Positions 51,330 through 59,984 are shown, counted from the first letter of the stretch. The stretch is 64,000 nt of DNA from Streptomyces coacervatus (GCF_029223485.1 NZ_JARHTP010000033.1:16066-80065); one strand, 5' to 3'. Numbers and translations are program-made. Notes: generated from the letters alone by a model not told the origin.

Positions 51330-52268
51330 ATGGCCGCTCTCGGATGGCTCACTCCCCGTAGGCGCTCCGCCACGGCGCGGAGCGTGTTGGCAGGCGAGGC
51401 CTCGGCGGAGGCAGCGCGCAAGTCCTCGCAGGAAGTTCAGGACGTCCAAGACGTCCCGGACACCCAGGACACAGAACCGCAGTTCCCGGTGCTGGGCGAC
51501 GACAAGGCAGCAGCCTTCTTCGACCTCGACAACACCGTGATGCAGGGCGCTGCCCTCTTCCACTTCGGCCGAGGCCTCTACAAGCGCAAGTTCTTCGAGA
51601 CCCGCGACCTCGCCAAGTTCGCCTGGCAGCAGGCGTGGTTCCGGCTGGCCGGCGTCGAGGACCCGGAACACATGCAGGAGGCCCGCGACTCGGCCCTCTC
51701 CATCGTGAAGGGCCACCGCGTCGCGGAACTCCAGTCCATCGGCGAGGAGATCTACGACGAGTACATGGCCGAGCGCATCTGGCCGGGCACCCGCGCACTC
51801 GCCCAGGCACACCTGGACGCGGGCCAGAAGGTATGGCTGGTCACAGCGGCCCCGGTCGAGATCGCCACGGTGATCGCCCGCCGCCTCGGCCTCACCGGCG
51901 CCCTGGGCACAGTGGCCGAATCAGTCGACGGCGTCTACACCGGCAAGCTGGTGGGCGAACCCCTCCACGGCCCCGCAAAGGCAGAAGCAGTACGGGCCCT
52001 GGCCGCCGCGGAGGGCCTGGACCTGACCCGCTGCGCCGCCTACAGCGACTCCCACAACGACATCCCGATGCTCTCCCTCGTCGGCCACCCCTACGCCATC
52101 AACCCCGACACCAAGCTCCGCAAACACGCCCGCAACCTGGACTGGCGCCTGCGCGACTACCGCACCGGCCGCAAGGCAGCCAAGGTGGGCATCCCCGCGG
52201 CAGCGGGCGTAGGCGCAGTAGCAGGCGGCACAGCAGCAGCAATCGCCCTCCACAAACGCCGCCGCTGA
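51330..52268 (+). CDS. HAD-superfamily hydrolase, SerB/HAD-IB type
   Basis: 312 aa from ATG 51330; ATG 51318 is in frame. After a basic, disordered N-terminal 60 residues the HAD-IB core starts: nucleophile Asp in AAFFDLDNTVMQGAALFHFG, motif II Thr in VWLVTAAPVEIATVIARRL, motif III Lys in HGPAKAEAVRALA and acidic motif IV in YSDSHNDIPMLSLVG. The cap (about 120-190) is SerB-like. The C-terminus has a hydrophobic stretch ending HKRRR. Phosphoserine phosphatase-like or lysophospholipid-linked activity is possible; the substrate is not fixed by sequence. Confidence 0.88.
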   Translation: MAALGWLTPRRRSATARSVLAGEASAEAARKSSQEVQDVQDVPDTQDTEPQFPVLGDDKAAAFFDLDNTVMQGAALFHFGRGLYKRKFFETRDLAKFAWQQAWFRLAGVEDPEHMQEARDSALSIVKGHRVAELQSIGEEIYDEYMAERIWPGTRALAQAHLDAGQKVWLVTAAPVEIATVIARRLGLTGALGTVAESVDGVYTGKLVGEPLHGPAKAEAVRALAAAEGLDLTRCAAYSDSHNDIPMLSLVGHPYAINPDTKLRKHARNLDWRLRDYRTGRKAAKVGIPAAAGVGAVAGGTAAAIALHKRRR

Positions 52269-52946
52269 CTCCAACACCTCCGGGCCCCCACAGCTGCGCC
52301 GCAAGCCAATCCGCGAGCGAACACGGGTGAGTTGCGAGCAGCCACAGAAACTGCACCGCCTTCCAGCCGCCGGTCAGTGCACTTCAGCCCGTCCGGCGTT
52401 CGAGGACGAGGCCGTTGTCTTTCAGCCCGTCCGGCGTTCGAGGACGAGGCCGTTGTCTTTCAGCCCGTCCGGCGTTTGAGGACGAGGCCGTTCAGGCCGA
52501 CTGGGGGTCCAGGGGGCGGAGCCCCCTGGCGGGGTCGAAGGGGCAGCGCCCCTGGTGACGGGACGGGTAGGGGCGGCGGGGGCGAGAAAACATCAACACC
52601 CGCACCACCCCTGATCACACCGCGACCGCCCTCGCCCCAAACACGCCAATCGCCAGGACATACCCCCACACCCCCCTGTCCAGTCCCATTGGCTGCACAC
52701 GGCCACAACACGCCCCGTTCCCACTCGAAACCAAACCCATTTCGATCAACAACCAGTCACATCACGGCACTTGATCGGCCCTCAATCGGTTACAGAAGCG
52801 ACGTAATCGATGATTTGAGCAACTGGGTGTAGCAGCGCCTGCACGAAGCGTTATTCTCCTCAGACGCAAACCGGTACCCCTCCGTCGCTACGACGGGTGA
52901 AAGGTCCCGCACTGCACGTGATGGAAGCTCTGCCTCTGGGAGTCCC
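52269..52946. other. Intergenic region of 678 bp: repeats, then the bldN upstream region
   Basis: The left part holds the triple 38-bp repeat and two hairpin-forming GC-rich blocks. The right part (52680-52946) is less GC-rich and is likely the bldN promoter region; it has TTAC (52790-52793) and GTAA (52803-52806) as inverted arms and a further AATC-GAT-GATT repeat. No gene found. Confidence 0.6.
52385..52529. repeat. Three tandem copies of a 38-bp Streptomyces repeat plus terminator hairpin
   Basis: CAGCCCGTCCGGCGTTCGAGG begins at 52385 and 52423, and the TTTGAGG variant at 52461, a period of 38 bp, then CCAGGGGGC-GGA-GCCCCCTGG (52509-52529). The third copy is the same variant as the single copy at 45422. 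Confidence 0.9.
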
Positions 52947-53723
52947 GTGTACCCACACGTCGGGGTTGACGCCTCGGGCCTGGCTACGCTGCGCGCAACG
53001 GTCCACAACCTGTTGCGCGGCTTCGTCCCCACCGCGTACGCCGTCCCCGCCCTAGCCGTAGCCAGCACCCCCGTCGGCCCGTGCTACGCGCTCGCCGACG
53101 GCAGCACCGCCGCCGTCGGCAGACGCAGCCGCGCCGCCGGTGCCACCACCACCCGCCGCCCGGCCGCGGACAGCGACAGCGCCCGGATGATGGACCTCGT
53201 CGAGCGCGCCCAGGCCGGCGAGGCCGACGCCTTCGGGCGGCTCTACGACCAGTACAGCGACACCGTGTACCGCTACATCTATTACCGCGTCGGCGGCAAA
53301 GCCACCGCCGAGGACCTCACCAGCGAGACGTTCCTGCGCGCCCTGCGCCGCATCGGCACCTTCACCTGGCAGGGCCGCGACTTCGGCGCCTGGCTGGTCA
53401 CCATCGCCCGCAACCTCGTGGCCGACCACTTCAAGTCGAGCCGCTTCCGCCTCGAGGTGACGACCGGCGAGATGCTCGACGCCAACGAGGTCGAGCGCTC
53501 CCCCGAGGACTCCGTCCTGGAGTCCCTCTCCAACGCCGCCCTGCTCGACGCCGTACGACGGCTCAACCCCCAGCAGCAGGAGTGCGTCACGCTCCGCTTC
53601 CTCCAGGGCCTCTCCGTCGCCGAGACCGCCCGGGTGATGGGCAAGAACGAGGGCGCCATCAAGACCCTCCAGTACCGAGCCGTACGCACCCTGGCTCGCC
53701 TCCTCCCGGACGACGCCCGCTGA
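52947..53723 (+). CDS. bldN: Extracytoplasmic-function sigma factor BldN
   Basis: 258 aa, GTG start. Residues 1-80 are a variable pro-region (MYPHVGVDASGLATLRATVH...), which in Streptomyces coelicolor is removed by proteolysis. Then sigma region 2 (RAQAGEADAFGRLYDQYSDT, FLRALRRIGTFTWQGRDFGA) and region 4 (LNPQQQECVTLRFLQGLSVA, ARVMGKNEGAIKTLQYRAVR). BldN directs chaplin, rodlin and bldM transcription during aerial growth (known). Its antisigma gene follows, with a candidate BldN-type promoter between them. The upstream region has no TTA codon or clear ribosome site. Confidence 0.96.
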   Translation: MYPHVGVDASGLATLRATVHNLLRGFVPTAYAVPALAVASTPVGPCYALADGSTAAVGRRSRAAGATTTRRPAADSDSARMMDLVERAQAGEADAFGRLYDQYSDTVYRYIYYRVGGKATAEDLTSETFLRALRRIGTFTWQGRDFGAWLVTIARNLVADHFKSSRFRLEVTTGEMLDANEVERSPEDSVLESLSNAALLDAVRRLNPQQQECVTLRFLQGLSVAETARVMGKNEGAIKTLQYRAVRTLARLLPDDAR

Positions 53724-54024
53724 CAGAACGCACGGAACCCACGGAACCCACGGATCCCACCTGGCACATCCCGGGCCGGACAGAACACACCCGGTGCACG
53801 CTCGGTGATGTCCAACTAGCTGTCAGTGAAAGTCCGTTGACTTCCCGATCCGATCATCCGTCGTCCGTAACCCAAGTGCCGAGACGCTCGTTGTGCGGGA
53901 TGCAGGCTCCCTGTGGTCACTCCCTGGCCGTCTCCGATCACTCGATCGTGTGGATGTGGTCAGAGCGTGCAACCCTCAGGACCCCCTGGGGAGTCGACCG
54001 TCTTCACGAGAGGAGGTGCCGCCA
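53724..54024. other. Intergenic region of 301 bp between bldN and rsbN
   Basis: Near 53730 there are three copies of a 9-bp unit ACGGAACCC (the third with one change). At 53866-53894 lies a BldN-type promoter candidate. GGAGG precedes the rsbN GTG by 7 nt. No gene found. Confidence 0.65.
53866..53894 (+). promoter_or_regulatory. Candidate sigma-BldN promoter for rsbN
   Basis: CGTAAC (53866-53871), a 17-bp spacer and CGTTGT (53889-53894). This matches the BldN pattern CGTAAC / CGTTGA at all but one base, with the spacer 1 bp longer than usual. The rsbN GTG is about 125 bp after the expected start. It implies that BldN switches on its own inhibitor. Confidence 0.7.
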
Positions 54025-55242
54025 GTGATCGCGAACGTATCGGCACACCGGCGGGCGAACGCCTTCGCCCAGGCTCTGGAGGAGCAGCCGGACCAGGGCA
54101 CGGCGGCCGAGCAGTCCGAAGGACCGGCCCCGGCCCCGGCTGCTGCGGAACAGACCGAGCAGGGCCGCCTGTTGGCCCTCGCGGACGGTCTCGGCGAGCT
54201 GCCCAGACCGGCGCTGGACCCCGAGGTCAAGGTCGTCCAGCGGGCACAGCTGGTGGCCGCGTTCGAGGCCATGGTTCAGGAGGGCGCCGGCGGCGAGGCG
54301 GCGGACGCCGCGGTACCCGGGCAGCGCTCCCGCGGCGCACACCGGGCGAGTCCACTGGGCAAACTGCGACCGCGGTCACGGCTGACCAAGGGCCTTGCCG
54401 CGGGCGGGCTCAGCGTCGGCGTCGCGGCGGGCGCCTTCGGCGGAGTCGCCGCCGCCAGCTCGGACGCCCTGCCCGGTGACTCGCTCTACGGACTCAAACG
54501 CGGCATCGAGGACTTCAAGCTCAACTACCTGTCCGACGGGGACGACGAGCGCGGAGTGGCCTACCTCGACCAGGCCTCCACCCGGCTGGCCGAGGCCCGC
54601 CGTCTGATGGAGCGCGGCCGTGGCGGCGGCCACCTCGATCACGAGTCCGTCGGCGAGATCCGCCGCACTTTGTCGGGCATGACGCGCGACGCGTCCGAGG
54701 GCCACCGGCTGCTGCACGAGGCGTATGAGCGCGACCCCGGGTCCCTCGGCCCCATCCAGGCCCTGTCCGCCTTCTCACGCTCGCACCGCGAGGTCTGGGG
54801 GGCCCTCCGCCAGAGGCTCCCGGTCCAACTCGGGGACGTCAGCAACCAGGTGTCGTCGGTGTTCGCCGCCATAGACGAAGAGGTCGCCCCGCTGCAGCCC
54901 CTGCTGCCCCCGGCCCACGGCGGCGGCCACGGCAAGCGACACGGCTCGGGTACGGCGCCCAAGGGCACATCCGGCTCCGGCCGGGGATCGACAGCGTCCG
55001 GCACCGGCAGCGGCTCCTCCAGCGGCAGTCACTCCAGCAGCCCCAGCCAGTCGGCCGGCTCCACCGGCGAGGGCCTGCTCGGAGGCAGCACCGGCGGCCT
55101 GCTCGACCCGCCCAAGGACAGCGGCAGCGCCTCCCCGTCCACCGGCAAGACCCCGACCACCGAACCGGACGTGACAATCCCGCCCCTCCTCCCGGGCCTG
55201 CTCCCCGGCCTGGGCATCGAAAGCGGGGAATCAAACCAATAG
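54025..55242 (+). CDS. rsbN: Membrane anti-sigma factor RsbN (DUF5667)
   Basis: 405 aa from GTG 54025 with GAGGAGG upstream; the frame is open earlier. N-terminal cytoplasmic part of about 115 residues (ANVSAHRRANAFAQALEEQP, Ala/Glu-rich), one membrane helix (LTKGLAAGGLSVGVAAGAFGG), then an extracytoplasmic DUF5667 domain (ALPGDSLYGLKRGIEDFKLN ... DQASTRLAEARRLMERG). The Ser/Gly-rich tail ends in LLPGLLPGLGIESGE. RsbN was shown to hold BldN inactive in Streptomyces (known); this gene matches it in position and architecture. A 21-bp-stem terminator follows. Confidence 0.93.
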   Translation: MIANVSAHRRANAFAQALEEQPDQGTAAEQSEGPAPAPAAAEQTEQGRLLALADGLGELPRPALDPEVKVVQRAQLVAAFEAMVQEGAGGEAADAAVPGQRSRGAHRASPLGKLRPRSRLTKGLAAGGLSVGVAAGAFGGVAAASSDALPGDSLYGLKRGIEDFKLNYLSDGDDERGVAYLDQASTRLAEARRLMERGRGGGHLDHESVGEIRRTLSGMTRDASEGHRLLHEAYERDPGSLGPIQALSAFSRSHREVWGALRQRLPVQLGDVSNQVSSVFAAIDEEVAPLQPLLPPAHGGGHGKRHGSGTAPKGTSGSGRGSTASGTGSGSSSGSHSSSPSQSAGSTGEGLLGGSTGGLLDPPKDSGSASPSTGKTPTTEPDVTIPPLLPGLLPGLGIESGESNQ

Positions 55243-55244
55243 CC

Positions 55245-55296
55245 CGTACGACGACGGGGGCGCCCTTCTGCCGAGGGGCGCCCCCGTCGTCGTACG
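55245..55296. terminator. 21-bp perfect-stem bidirectional terminator
   Basis: Positions 55245-55265 are the exact reverse complement of 55276-55296, with a 10-nt loop; the stem starts CGTACGACGACGGGGG. It separates rsbN from the convergent acyltransferase gene. Confidence 0.97.
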
Positions 55297-55325
55297 AAAA
55301 AGGCCGGGCAGAGCCCTGCGCCGGT

Positions 55326-56378
55326 TCAGAAGAACACAGACCGCCGCTGCACCAGCAACTTGTACAGCGTGTGCTGGATCTGTTCTCTCACCTGATCCGT
55401 CAGGTTGAACATCAGCATCGGGTCCTCGGCGGCTTCCGGCGGATAGCCGTCCGTCTGGATCGGCTCGCCGAACTGGATCGTCCACTTCGTCGGCAGCGGG
55501 ACCGCACCGAGCGGGCCGAGCCACGGGAACGTCGGCGTCAGCGGGAAGTACGGGAAACCCAGCAGACGCGCCAGCGTCTTCGCGTTGCCGATCATCGGAT
55601 AGATCTCCTCGGCTCCGACGATCGAGCAGGGGATGATCGGCGTGCCGTGCCGCAGCGCCGTGGAGACGAAGCCGCCGCGGCCGAAGCGCTGGAGCTTGTA
55701 GCGCTCACTGAAGGGTTTGCCGATGCCCTTGAAACCCTCCGGCATGACCCCGACCAGCTCGCCCTGGCCCAGGAGACGTTCCGCGTCCTCCGCGCAGGCC
55801 AGGGTGTGACCGAGCTTGCGGGCCAGTTCGTTGACCACGGGCAGCATGAAGACGAGGTCCGCCGCGAGCAGGCGCAGATGGCGGCCCGCGGGGTGGTTGT
55901 CGTGGACGGCGACCTGCATCATCAGGCCGTCCAGCGGAAGCGTCCCGGAGTGGTTGGCGACGATCAGCGCGCCGCCCTGGGACGGGATGTTCTCGATGCC
56001 CTTCACCTCGACCCGGAAGTACTTCTCGTACACCGGGCGCAGCAGGGACATCAGGACCTGGTCGGTCAACTCCTCGTCGTAACCGAAGTCGTCGACCTCG
56101 TAGTCGCCGGTGAGGCGGCGGCGCAGGAAGCCCAGACCGCTCGCGACACGCCGCTCCAGGCCGCCGCCGTCCTGCGGCCGCCGGGGCGGCTGTTCCTCAT
56201 GTGTCACAGGAACATCATCCTGCGCGCGCGCCCTGCTGGGCAGGGGCTGGACCTCGCCGACCAGCGCGGGTTCCGCGGTCTTGCGTCGGCTCCCCGCGCC
56301 CCGACGCCGCGGCGGCCGCTGTACGGCGCTCCCGCGGGACCGGTCGTCGTCGAACGGAATGACCTTGGCATCCGCCAT
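55326..56378 (-). CDS. Lysophospholipid acyltransferase (PlsC-like)
   Basis: 350 aa. After a basic, low-complexity N-terminal region of about 75 residues comes the PlsC domain: ALIVANHSGTLPLDGLMMQV, where the His and Asp of the NHSGTLPLD motif are the expected catalytic pair, and VGVMPEGFKGIGKPFSERYK (the EGFKG/EGTRS-type motif), then GTPIIPCSIVGAEEIYPM. Membrane-associated acyl transfer to lysophosphatidic acid or a related acceptor. It ends at the bidirectional terminator of rsbN and is followed in sequence by an epimerase gene on the same strand, 14 bp upstream. Confidence 0.88.
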   Translation of the reverse strand: MADAKVIPFDDDRSRGSAVQRPPRRRGAGSRRKTAEPALVGEVQPLPSRARAQDDVPVTHEEQPPRRPQDGGGLERRVASGLGFLRRRLTGDYEVDDFGYDEELTDQVLMSLLRPVYEKYFRVEVKGIENIPSQGGALIVANHSGTLPLDGLMMQVAVHDNHPAGRHLRLLAADLVFMLPVVNELARKLGHTLACAEDAERLLGQGELVGVMPEGFKGIGKPFSERYKLQRFGRGGFVSTALRHGTPIIPCSIVGAEEIYPMIGNAKTLARLLGFPYFPLTPTFPWLGPLGAVPLPTKWTIQFGEPIQTDGYPPEAAEDPMLMFNLTDQVREQIQHTLYKLLVQRRSVFF

Positions 56379-56392
56379 CGTTGATGCGCTCC

Positions 56393-57454
56393 TCAGTTGG
56401 CGCTCTGCGTCGGGGGGTGGCCGCTGCCCAGGACGGGCAGCGCGGCGATCCGGTCGACGGCTCCCGCAAGGGCCTCCGGCGGCAGGAGCCCGGGTCCATG
56501 ACTGCGCGCGAAGTCCGCGAACGTCTCCGCCGTCGTGTACTTCGGCTTGAATCCGAGCGTCTCACGCATCTGGTCCGTCGCCACGACCCGGCCGTGGGTC
56601 AACAGCCGGATCTGTTCGGGCGAGAAGTCCGTCATGCCCAGCGTCCGCACCAGGGAGCCCGCCCAGGTGACCGCCGGCAGCAGCAGCGGCACCGTGGGGC
56701 GGCCCAGCCGCCTGGAGCACTGGGAGAGCAGCAGGACGCCGTCGCCGGCGATGTTGAAGGTGCCGCTGTTGAGCGTGCCCCGCTCCGGATCGTGCGAGGC
56801 GATCCGCAGCACCTCGATCACATCGTCCTCGTGCACGAACTGCAGCCGCGGATCGTAGCCGAACACGGTCGGCAGGACAGGCAGCGCGAAGTAGGAGGCG
56901 AGCGGCGTGTCCGCGGTCGGCCCCAGGATGTTCGCGAACCGCAGCACACATACGGCCACATCGGGCCGCCGTCGCGCGAAGCCCCGTACATACCCCTCGA
57001 CCTCGACCGTGTCCTTGGCGAAGCCGCCGCTGGGCAGGGACTTGGGCGGGGTCGTCTCGGTGAACACCGCGGGATCGCGGGGCGCGGACCCGTACACGTT
57101 CGTACTGGACTTCACGACGAGCCGCTTCACGGTGGGCGACTTCTGGCAGGCACCGAGCAGCTGCATGGTGCCGATGACGTTGGTCTCCTTGATCGCGGTC
57201 CGGCTGCCGCTGCCGAGCCCGGTGGCGCTCACATCCATGTGTACGACCGTGTCGGCGCCCGTCTCGGCGAGCACGCGCGCGATGGTGGGCTGCCGGATGT
57301 CGGCCTGGATGAAGTCAGCACCCCCCAGGTGGTGCTCGGGAGGGACCGCGTCCACGGCGACGACCCGGTCCACCTGTGGGTCACGCTGGATCCGTCGCAC
57401 GAACCGGCCCCCCAACCTGCGGGCCACTCCGGTCACGAGCACGACCTTGCCCAA
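56393..57454 (-). CDS. NAD-dependent epimerase/dehydratase (extended SDR)
   Basis: 353 aa. The N-terminal Rossmann loop TGVARRLGGRFVRRI replaces the common GxxGxxG and is typical of a mycobacterial/streptomycete subgroup. Also VVHMDVSAT, VKSSTNVYGSAPRDPAVFTE and VLRFANILGPT, and a C-terminal region NIAGDGVLLLSQCSRRLGRP of NDP-sugar epimerases. The usual YxxxK is not obvious, so activity is uncertain. It starts the two-gene unit with the acyltransferase and may act on a lipid-linked sugar or sterol-type substrate. Confidence 0.85.
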   Translation of the reverse strand: MGKVVLVTGVARRLGGRFVRRIQRDPQVDRVVAVDAVPPEHHLGGADFIQADIRQPTIARVLAETGADTVVHMDVSATGLGSGSRTAIKETNVIGTMQLLGACQKSPTVKRLVVKSSTNVYGSAPRDPAVFTETTPPKSLPSGGFAKDTVEVEGYVRGFARRRPDVAVCVLRFANILGPTADTPLASYFALPVLPTVFGYDPRLQFVHEDDVIEVLRIASHDPERGTLNSGTFNIAGDGVLLLSQCSRRLGRPTVPLLLPAVTWAGSLVRTLGMTDFSPEQIRLLTHGRVVATDQMRETLGFKPKYTTAETFADFARSHGPGLLPPEALAGAVDRIAALPVLGSGHPPTQSAN

Positions 57455-57678
57455 GATCTGCGCCTTCCTTTCAGACCGTCCGGTACTCGTAGCGTGCCGC
57501 GTTCCCCGTGTGCGGCCAACTTAGCGGGTCGATGTTGCGCTGTGATGACCACCCAATGCACGAAGTGACGACATCCACAGACGTACGAACAGACCAAGCC
57601 ATGTGAAACACGTGCGTACGCACCGGCCTTGTGCGAGGTCCCGTGCGCTTCTGGGAGCTTCTGTGAACTCCAAACGCG

Positions 57679-57710
57679 TGTGGCCCCCCACCGGTTGCGG
57701 TGGGGGGCCA
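57679..57710 (-). terminator. Terminator hairpin after the bS22 gene
   Basis: GTGGCCCCCCACCG (57679-57692) pairs perfectly with CGGTGGGGGGCCAC (57697-57710), loop GTTG. It lies 25 bp downstream of the bS22 stop on the minus strand. Confidence 0.9.
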
Positions 57711-57734
57711 CAGAACACGCTCCTGGAGCGTCGC

Positions 57735-57833
57735 TTACTTCTTGTTGCGACGCTGAACGCGCGTGCGCTTGAGCAGCTTGCGGTGCTTCTTCTTGGCCAT
57801 CCGCTTGCGCCGCTTCTTGATAACAGAGCCCAC
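57735..57833 (-). CDS. Small ribosomal subunit protein bS22 (AURKAIP1/COX24-like)
   Basis: 32 aa, GTG start with GAGGG upstream: GSVIKKRRKRMAKKKHRKLL, then KRTRVQRRNKK. Nearly half the residues are Lys or Arg. This is the small actinobacterial ribosomal protein found near the decoding centre. Too short for most gene callers. Confidence 0.93.
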   Translation of the reverse strand: MGSVIKKRRKRMAKKKHRKLLKRTRVQRRNKK

Positions 57834-57940
57834 GACTACCCTCGCTCACTTCTCATCACTCGGTGCTGGGCGCCATGGGCCCATACGACCTACAAGGGGC
57901 CAGCCTACCCGCCCGAGCGCTGAGGTCGTAATCGAGGGTG

Positions 57941-57978
57941 CCGGGGGAGATCCCGAAGTGCCCTGAGGATCCCCCCGG
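57941..57978 (-). terminator. Hairpin after the small HTH gene
   Basis: CCGGGGGAGATCC-like left arm pairs imperfectly with GGATCCCCCCGG (57967-57978) around a short loop. It follows the stop of the HTH gene on the minus strand. Confidence 0.5.
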
Positions 57979-57986
57979 GATCGCCG

Positions 57987-58196
57987 TCAGGCGGTTTCCA
58001 CCCCCACGTAGCTCTCGCGGAGGTACTCGTGAACCGCGTTCTCGGGGACGCGGAAGGACCGCCCCACCCTGATCGCGGGCAGATGACCGCTGTGCACCAG
58101 CCGGTACACGGTCATCTTCGACACTCGCATCACCGAGGCGACCTCCGCCACGGTTAGGAACTGAACCTCGCTCAGAGGCCTCTGCTCAGCAGCCAT
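57987..58196 (-). CDS. Small excisionase/MerR-type HTH protein, 69 aa
   Basis: 69 aa from ATG 58196 with an AGGTG site; the frame continues upstream without protein-like text. The HTH occupies residues 13-60 (FLTVAEVASVMRVSKMTVYR, LVHSGHLPAIRVGRSFRV, NAVHEYLRES). It is the Xis/MerR-like family also seen in BldC, but the sequence differs from BldC and this is not it. It lies in the bldN neighbourhood near bS22, and may be a developmental DNA-binding protein. Confidence 0.88.
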   Translation of the reverse strand: MAAEQRPLSEVQFLTVAEVASVMRVSKMTVYRLVHSGHLPAIRVGRSFRVPENAVHEYLRESYVGVETA

Positions 58197-58325
58197 GACA
58201 CACCTGAACCTTCCGCACTCGACGGCCACCGGCTTCCCCTTCCGGTGACGCTTCGTCGCTGCGTGCTCACTCCCCAATGTAGGGGCGGGTGATGCGAGTG
58301 GGGAAGAGGTGCACCCATCGGCGGC

Positions 58326-59177
58326 CTACTGTGACAGACACGCTCGATTGAGTACGTAGCGGGTAAGCGGCCGGTAGTAATCAGACCGCACAGCGTCATC
58401 AAGTGGAACGACGACGGACACCGACCCCTCGGCCTCCCCCACGAAGAGCGCGGGGTCGTCCGTATCGGCAAGACCAATGGCCTCGAACCCCAGCTGACCT
58501 GCCCCGCAGACCCAGCCGTGGTCCCCGACGACCAGCTCGGGAAGCGGCCCGCCGGCCTCGGCCGCCGCGGCCAGCGCGGTACGAACCGGGAGCGGTGAAT
58601 GCGTGTGTGCGCCGGTCGCACAACCGGGGCGAGGCGCGCCGGGTTCCCGCACCAGCGCGACTCCTTGTACGTAGTCAAGGTTGTACGTGCGTAGACCGAA
58701 CCGGGTCGTTATGTCGACACAGTGACCATGCGCGGGTGTGAGGACGGTACATCCCGCCGCCGACAGCGCGTCCGCGATCGCGGCGTAGAACCCGAGCAGC
58801 CGGTGGGGGTGACCGGTACCCAGGAGCACGGGCACCCTGCGCTGGGCGGCAGCGGCGAGGCGCTCGGCGAAGGCATCGAGGGCGCTCAAAGTCCGCTCAG
58901 GATCGATCACATCATGGCCGGAGACATGCTGAGGATCGGCCGAAACCCCGCACTTGTCCGCCATCAACTCGATCAAATCCCGCTGCCGCCATGTCCATTC
59001 GGGATCGAGCCCGATCAGCACGCGGGGGTCGCGGGCGGCGAACAGCCGATAGCTGCGCAGGCTCTCCTCCCGGGAGGTGGCCACGGGCCCGGCGAGACGG
59101 GCGGCCAGGAGATGGGCCCGCAGGGCTCCGGTGCTCAACACGATTCGATGGTGACGGACGGGGACGGGGAGGGGCAT
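58326..59177 (-). CDS. Conserved phosphatase-annotated actinobacterial protein
   Basis: 283 aa from ATG 59177; no clear ribosome site and the frame is open upstream. Motifs: STGALRAHLLAARLAG, LIGLDPEWTWRQRDLIELMA, LLGTGHPHRLLGFYAAIADA, and PELVVGDHGWVCGAGQLGFE. The repeated HG/HP and DHGW motifs suggest metal or phosphate binding. I recall homologues labelled 'phosphatase' in Streptomyces but cannot assign a fold. It is divergent from the SapA-like gene. Confidence 0.65.
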   Translation of the reverse strand: MPLPVPVRHHRIVLSTGALRAHLLAARLAGPVATSREESLRSYRLFAARDPRVLIGLDPEWTWRQRDLIELMADKCGVSADPQHVSGHDVIDPERTLSALDAFAERLAAAAQRRVPVLLGTGHPHRLLGFYAAIADALSAAGCTVLTPAHGHCVDITTRFGLRTYNLDYVQGVALVREPGAPRPGCATGAHTHSPLPVRTALAAAAEAGGPLPELVVGDHGWVCGAGQLGFEAIGLADTDDPALFVGEAEGSVSVVVPLDDAVRSDYYRPLTRYVLNRACLSQ

Positions 59178-59359
59178 GCGAACGGGCAAACACCGCACAG
59201 TTGGCGTAACGGCACCCGTGACACTGGTGACAGAACAGCGACAAAACAGCCCACAACCGTCGCGGGGGCTCCCGGGTCTCACCATGCATGGACGGCAACG
59301 ACCAACCGTCCCAAGCACGTTGACCGACATCAGTCGACCGACCCAACAGGGGGAACACC

Positions 59360-59794
59360 ATGAACAAGCTGTCCCGTCGCGCCACGACCGCCGCCGCACT
59401 CACCGTGCTGGCCCTCGGCGGCACGGTCGCCGCCACCGCTCCGGCCTCGGCGGCCACCACCAGGGCGGCAGCCGCGTCCTACAACGGCGCCTGCGGCACC
59501 GGCTACAAGGTCATCGACTCCACCCCGGTCGGCAACTCCGGCAAGGTGTTCCTGACCTGGAACGAGTCGACCGGCAAGAACTGCGCCGTGACCATCCGCA
59601 ACACCACGGGGGCGAAGATCTACATGTCCGTCGAACTCAACGCCCTCGTCGGCCACGAGACCACCCCGGTCCGCGACGCAGGCGAGTACAAGTCCTACGC
59701 CGGCCCCGTCTACGTCGAAGCCCGCGGCCACTGCATCGAGTGGTACGGCGTCATCGGCAACGCCTCGGGCGGCGACTCGGGCCACTGCGGCTGA
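59360..59794 (+). CDS. Spore-associated protein A (SapA)-like secreted protein
   Basis: 144 aa. Signal peptide (RRATTAAALTVLALGGTVAA, cleavage after ASAATT). The mature part starts YNGACGTGYKVIDSTPVGNS and carries four Cys (ACG, KNCAVT, GHCIEW, GHCG) that likely form two disulfides. This is the SapA family, found on Streptomyces spores; a structural or wall-binding role is inferred. GGGGGAACACC precedes the ATG. Repeated DNA follows its stop. Confidence 0.85.
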   Translation: MNKLSRRATTAAALTVLALGGTVAATAPASAATTRAAAASYNGACGTGYKVIDSTPVGNSGKVFLTWNESTGKNCAVTIRNTTGAKIYMSVELNALVGHETTPVRDAGEYKSYAGPVYVEARGHCIEWYGVIGNASGGDSGHCG

Positions 59795-59804
59795 CACAGC
59801 CAAG

Positions 59805-59935
59805 GGGGTGCCGCTGCAGCCCGCTCAACTGCGGGCAGTCGTGCAGCGCAGGCAAGGCAGGGGGTGCCGCTGCAGCCGCCATAGCTGCGGGCAGTCGTGC
59901 CGCTGGGGCGGCACGGGTGGGCGCAGCGGCACCCC
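59805..59935. repeat. 56-bp direct repeat with inverted third copy
   Basis: GGGGTGCCGCTGCAGCC occurs at 59805 and 59861, and CTGCGGGCAGTCGTGC at 59829 and 59885, a period of 56 bp. GCAGCGGCACCCC (59923-59935) is an inverted copy of the unit start. It lies between the SapA-like gene and the convergent acuC-type gene and probably forms terminator-like hairpins. Confidence 0.85.
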
Positions 59936-59984
59936 GCACGCGCGGGCAAGCGCCCCCCCTGCCCAGCCCCAACCGAGGGTCCCC

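Noticed and set aside
52790..52806. TTAC...GTAA inverted arms upstream of bldN as a BldD site
   Set aside because: bldN is a known BldD target, but the spacing and middle bases do not match the BldD box I know, so I do not call it.
57987..58196. The small HTH protein as BldC
   Set aside because: Same fold family, but the residues I can recall for BldC differ and the gene neighbourhood is that of bldN, so no symbol is given.
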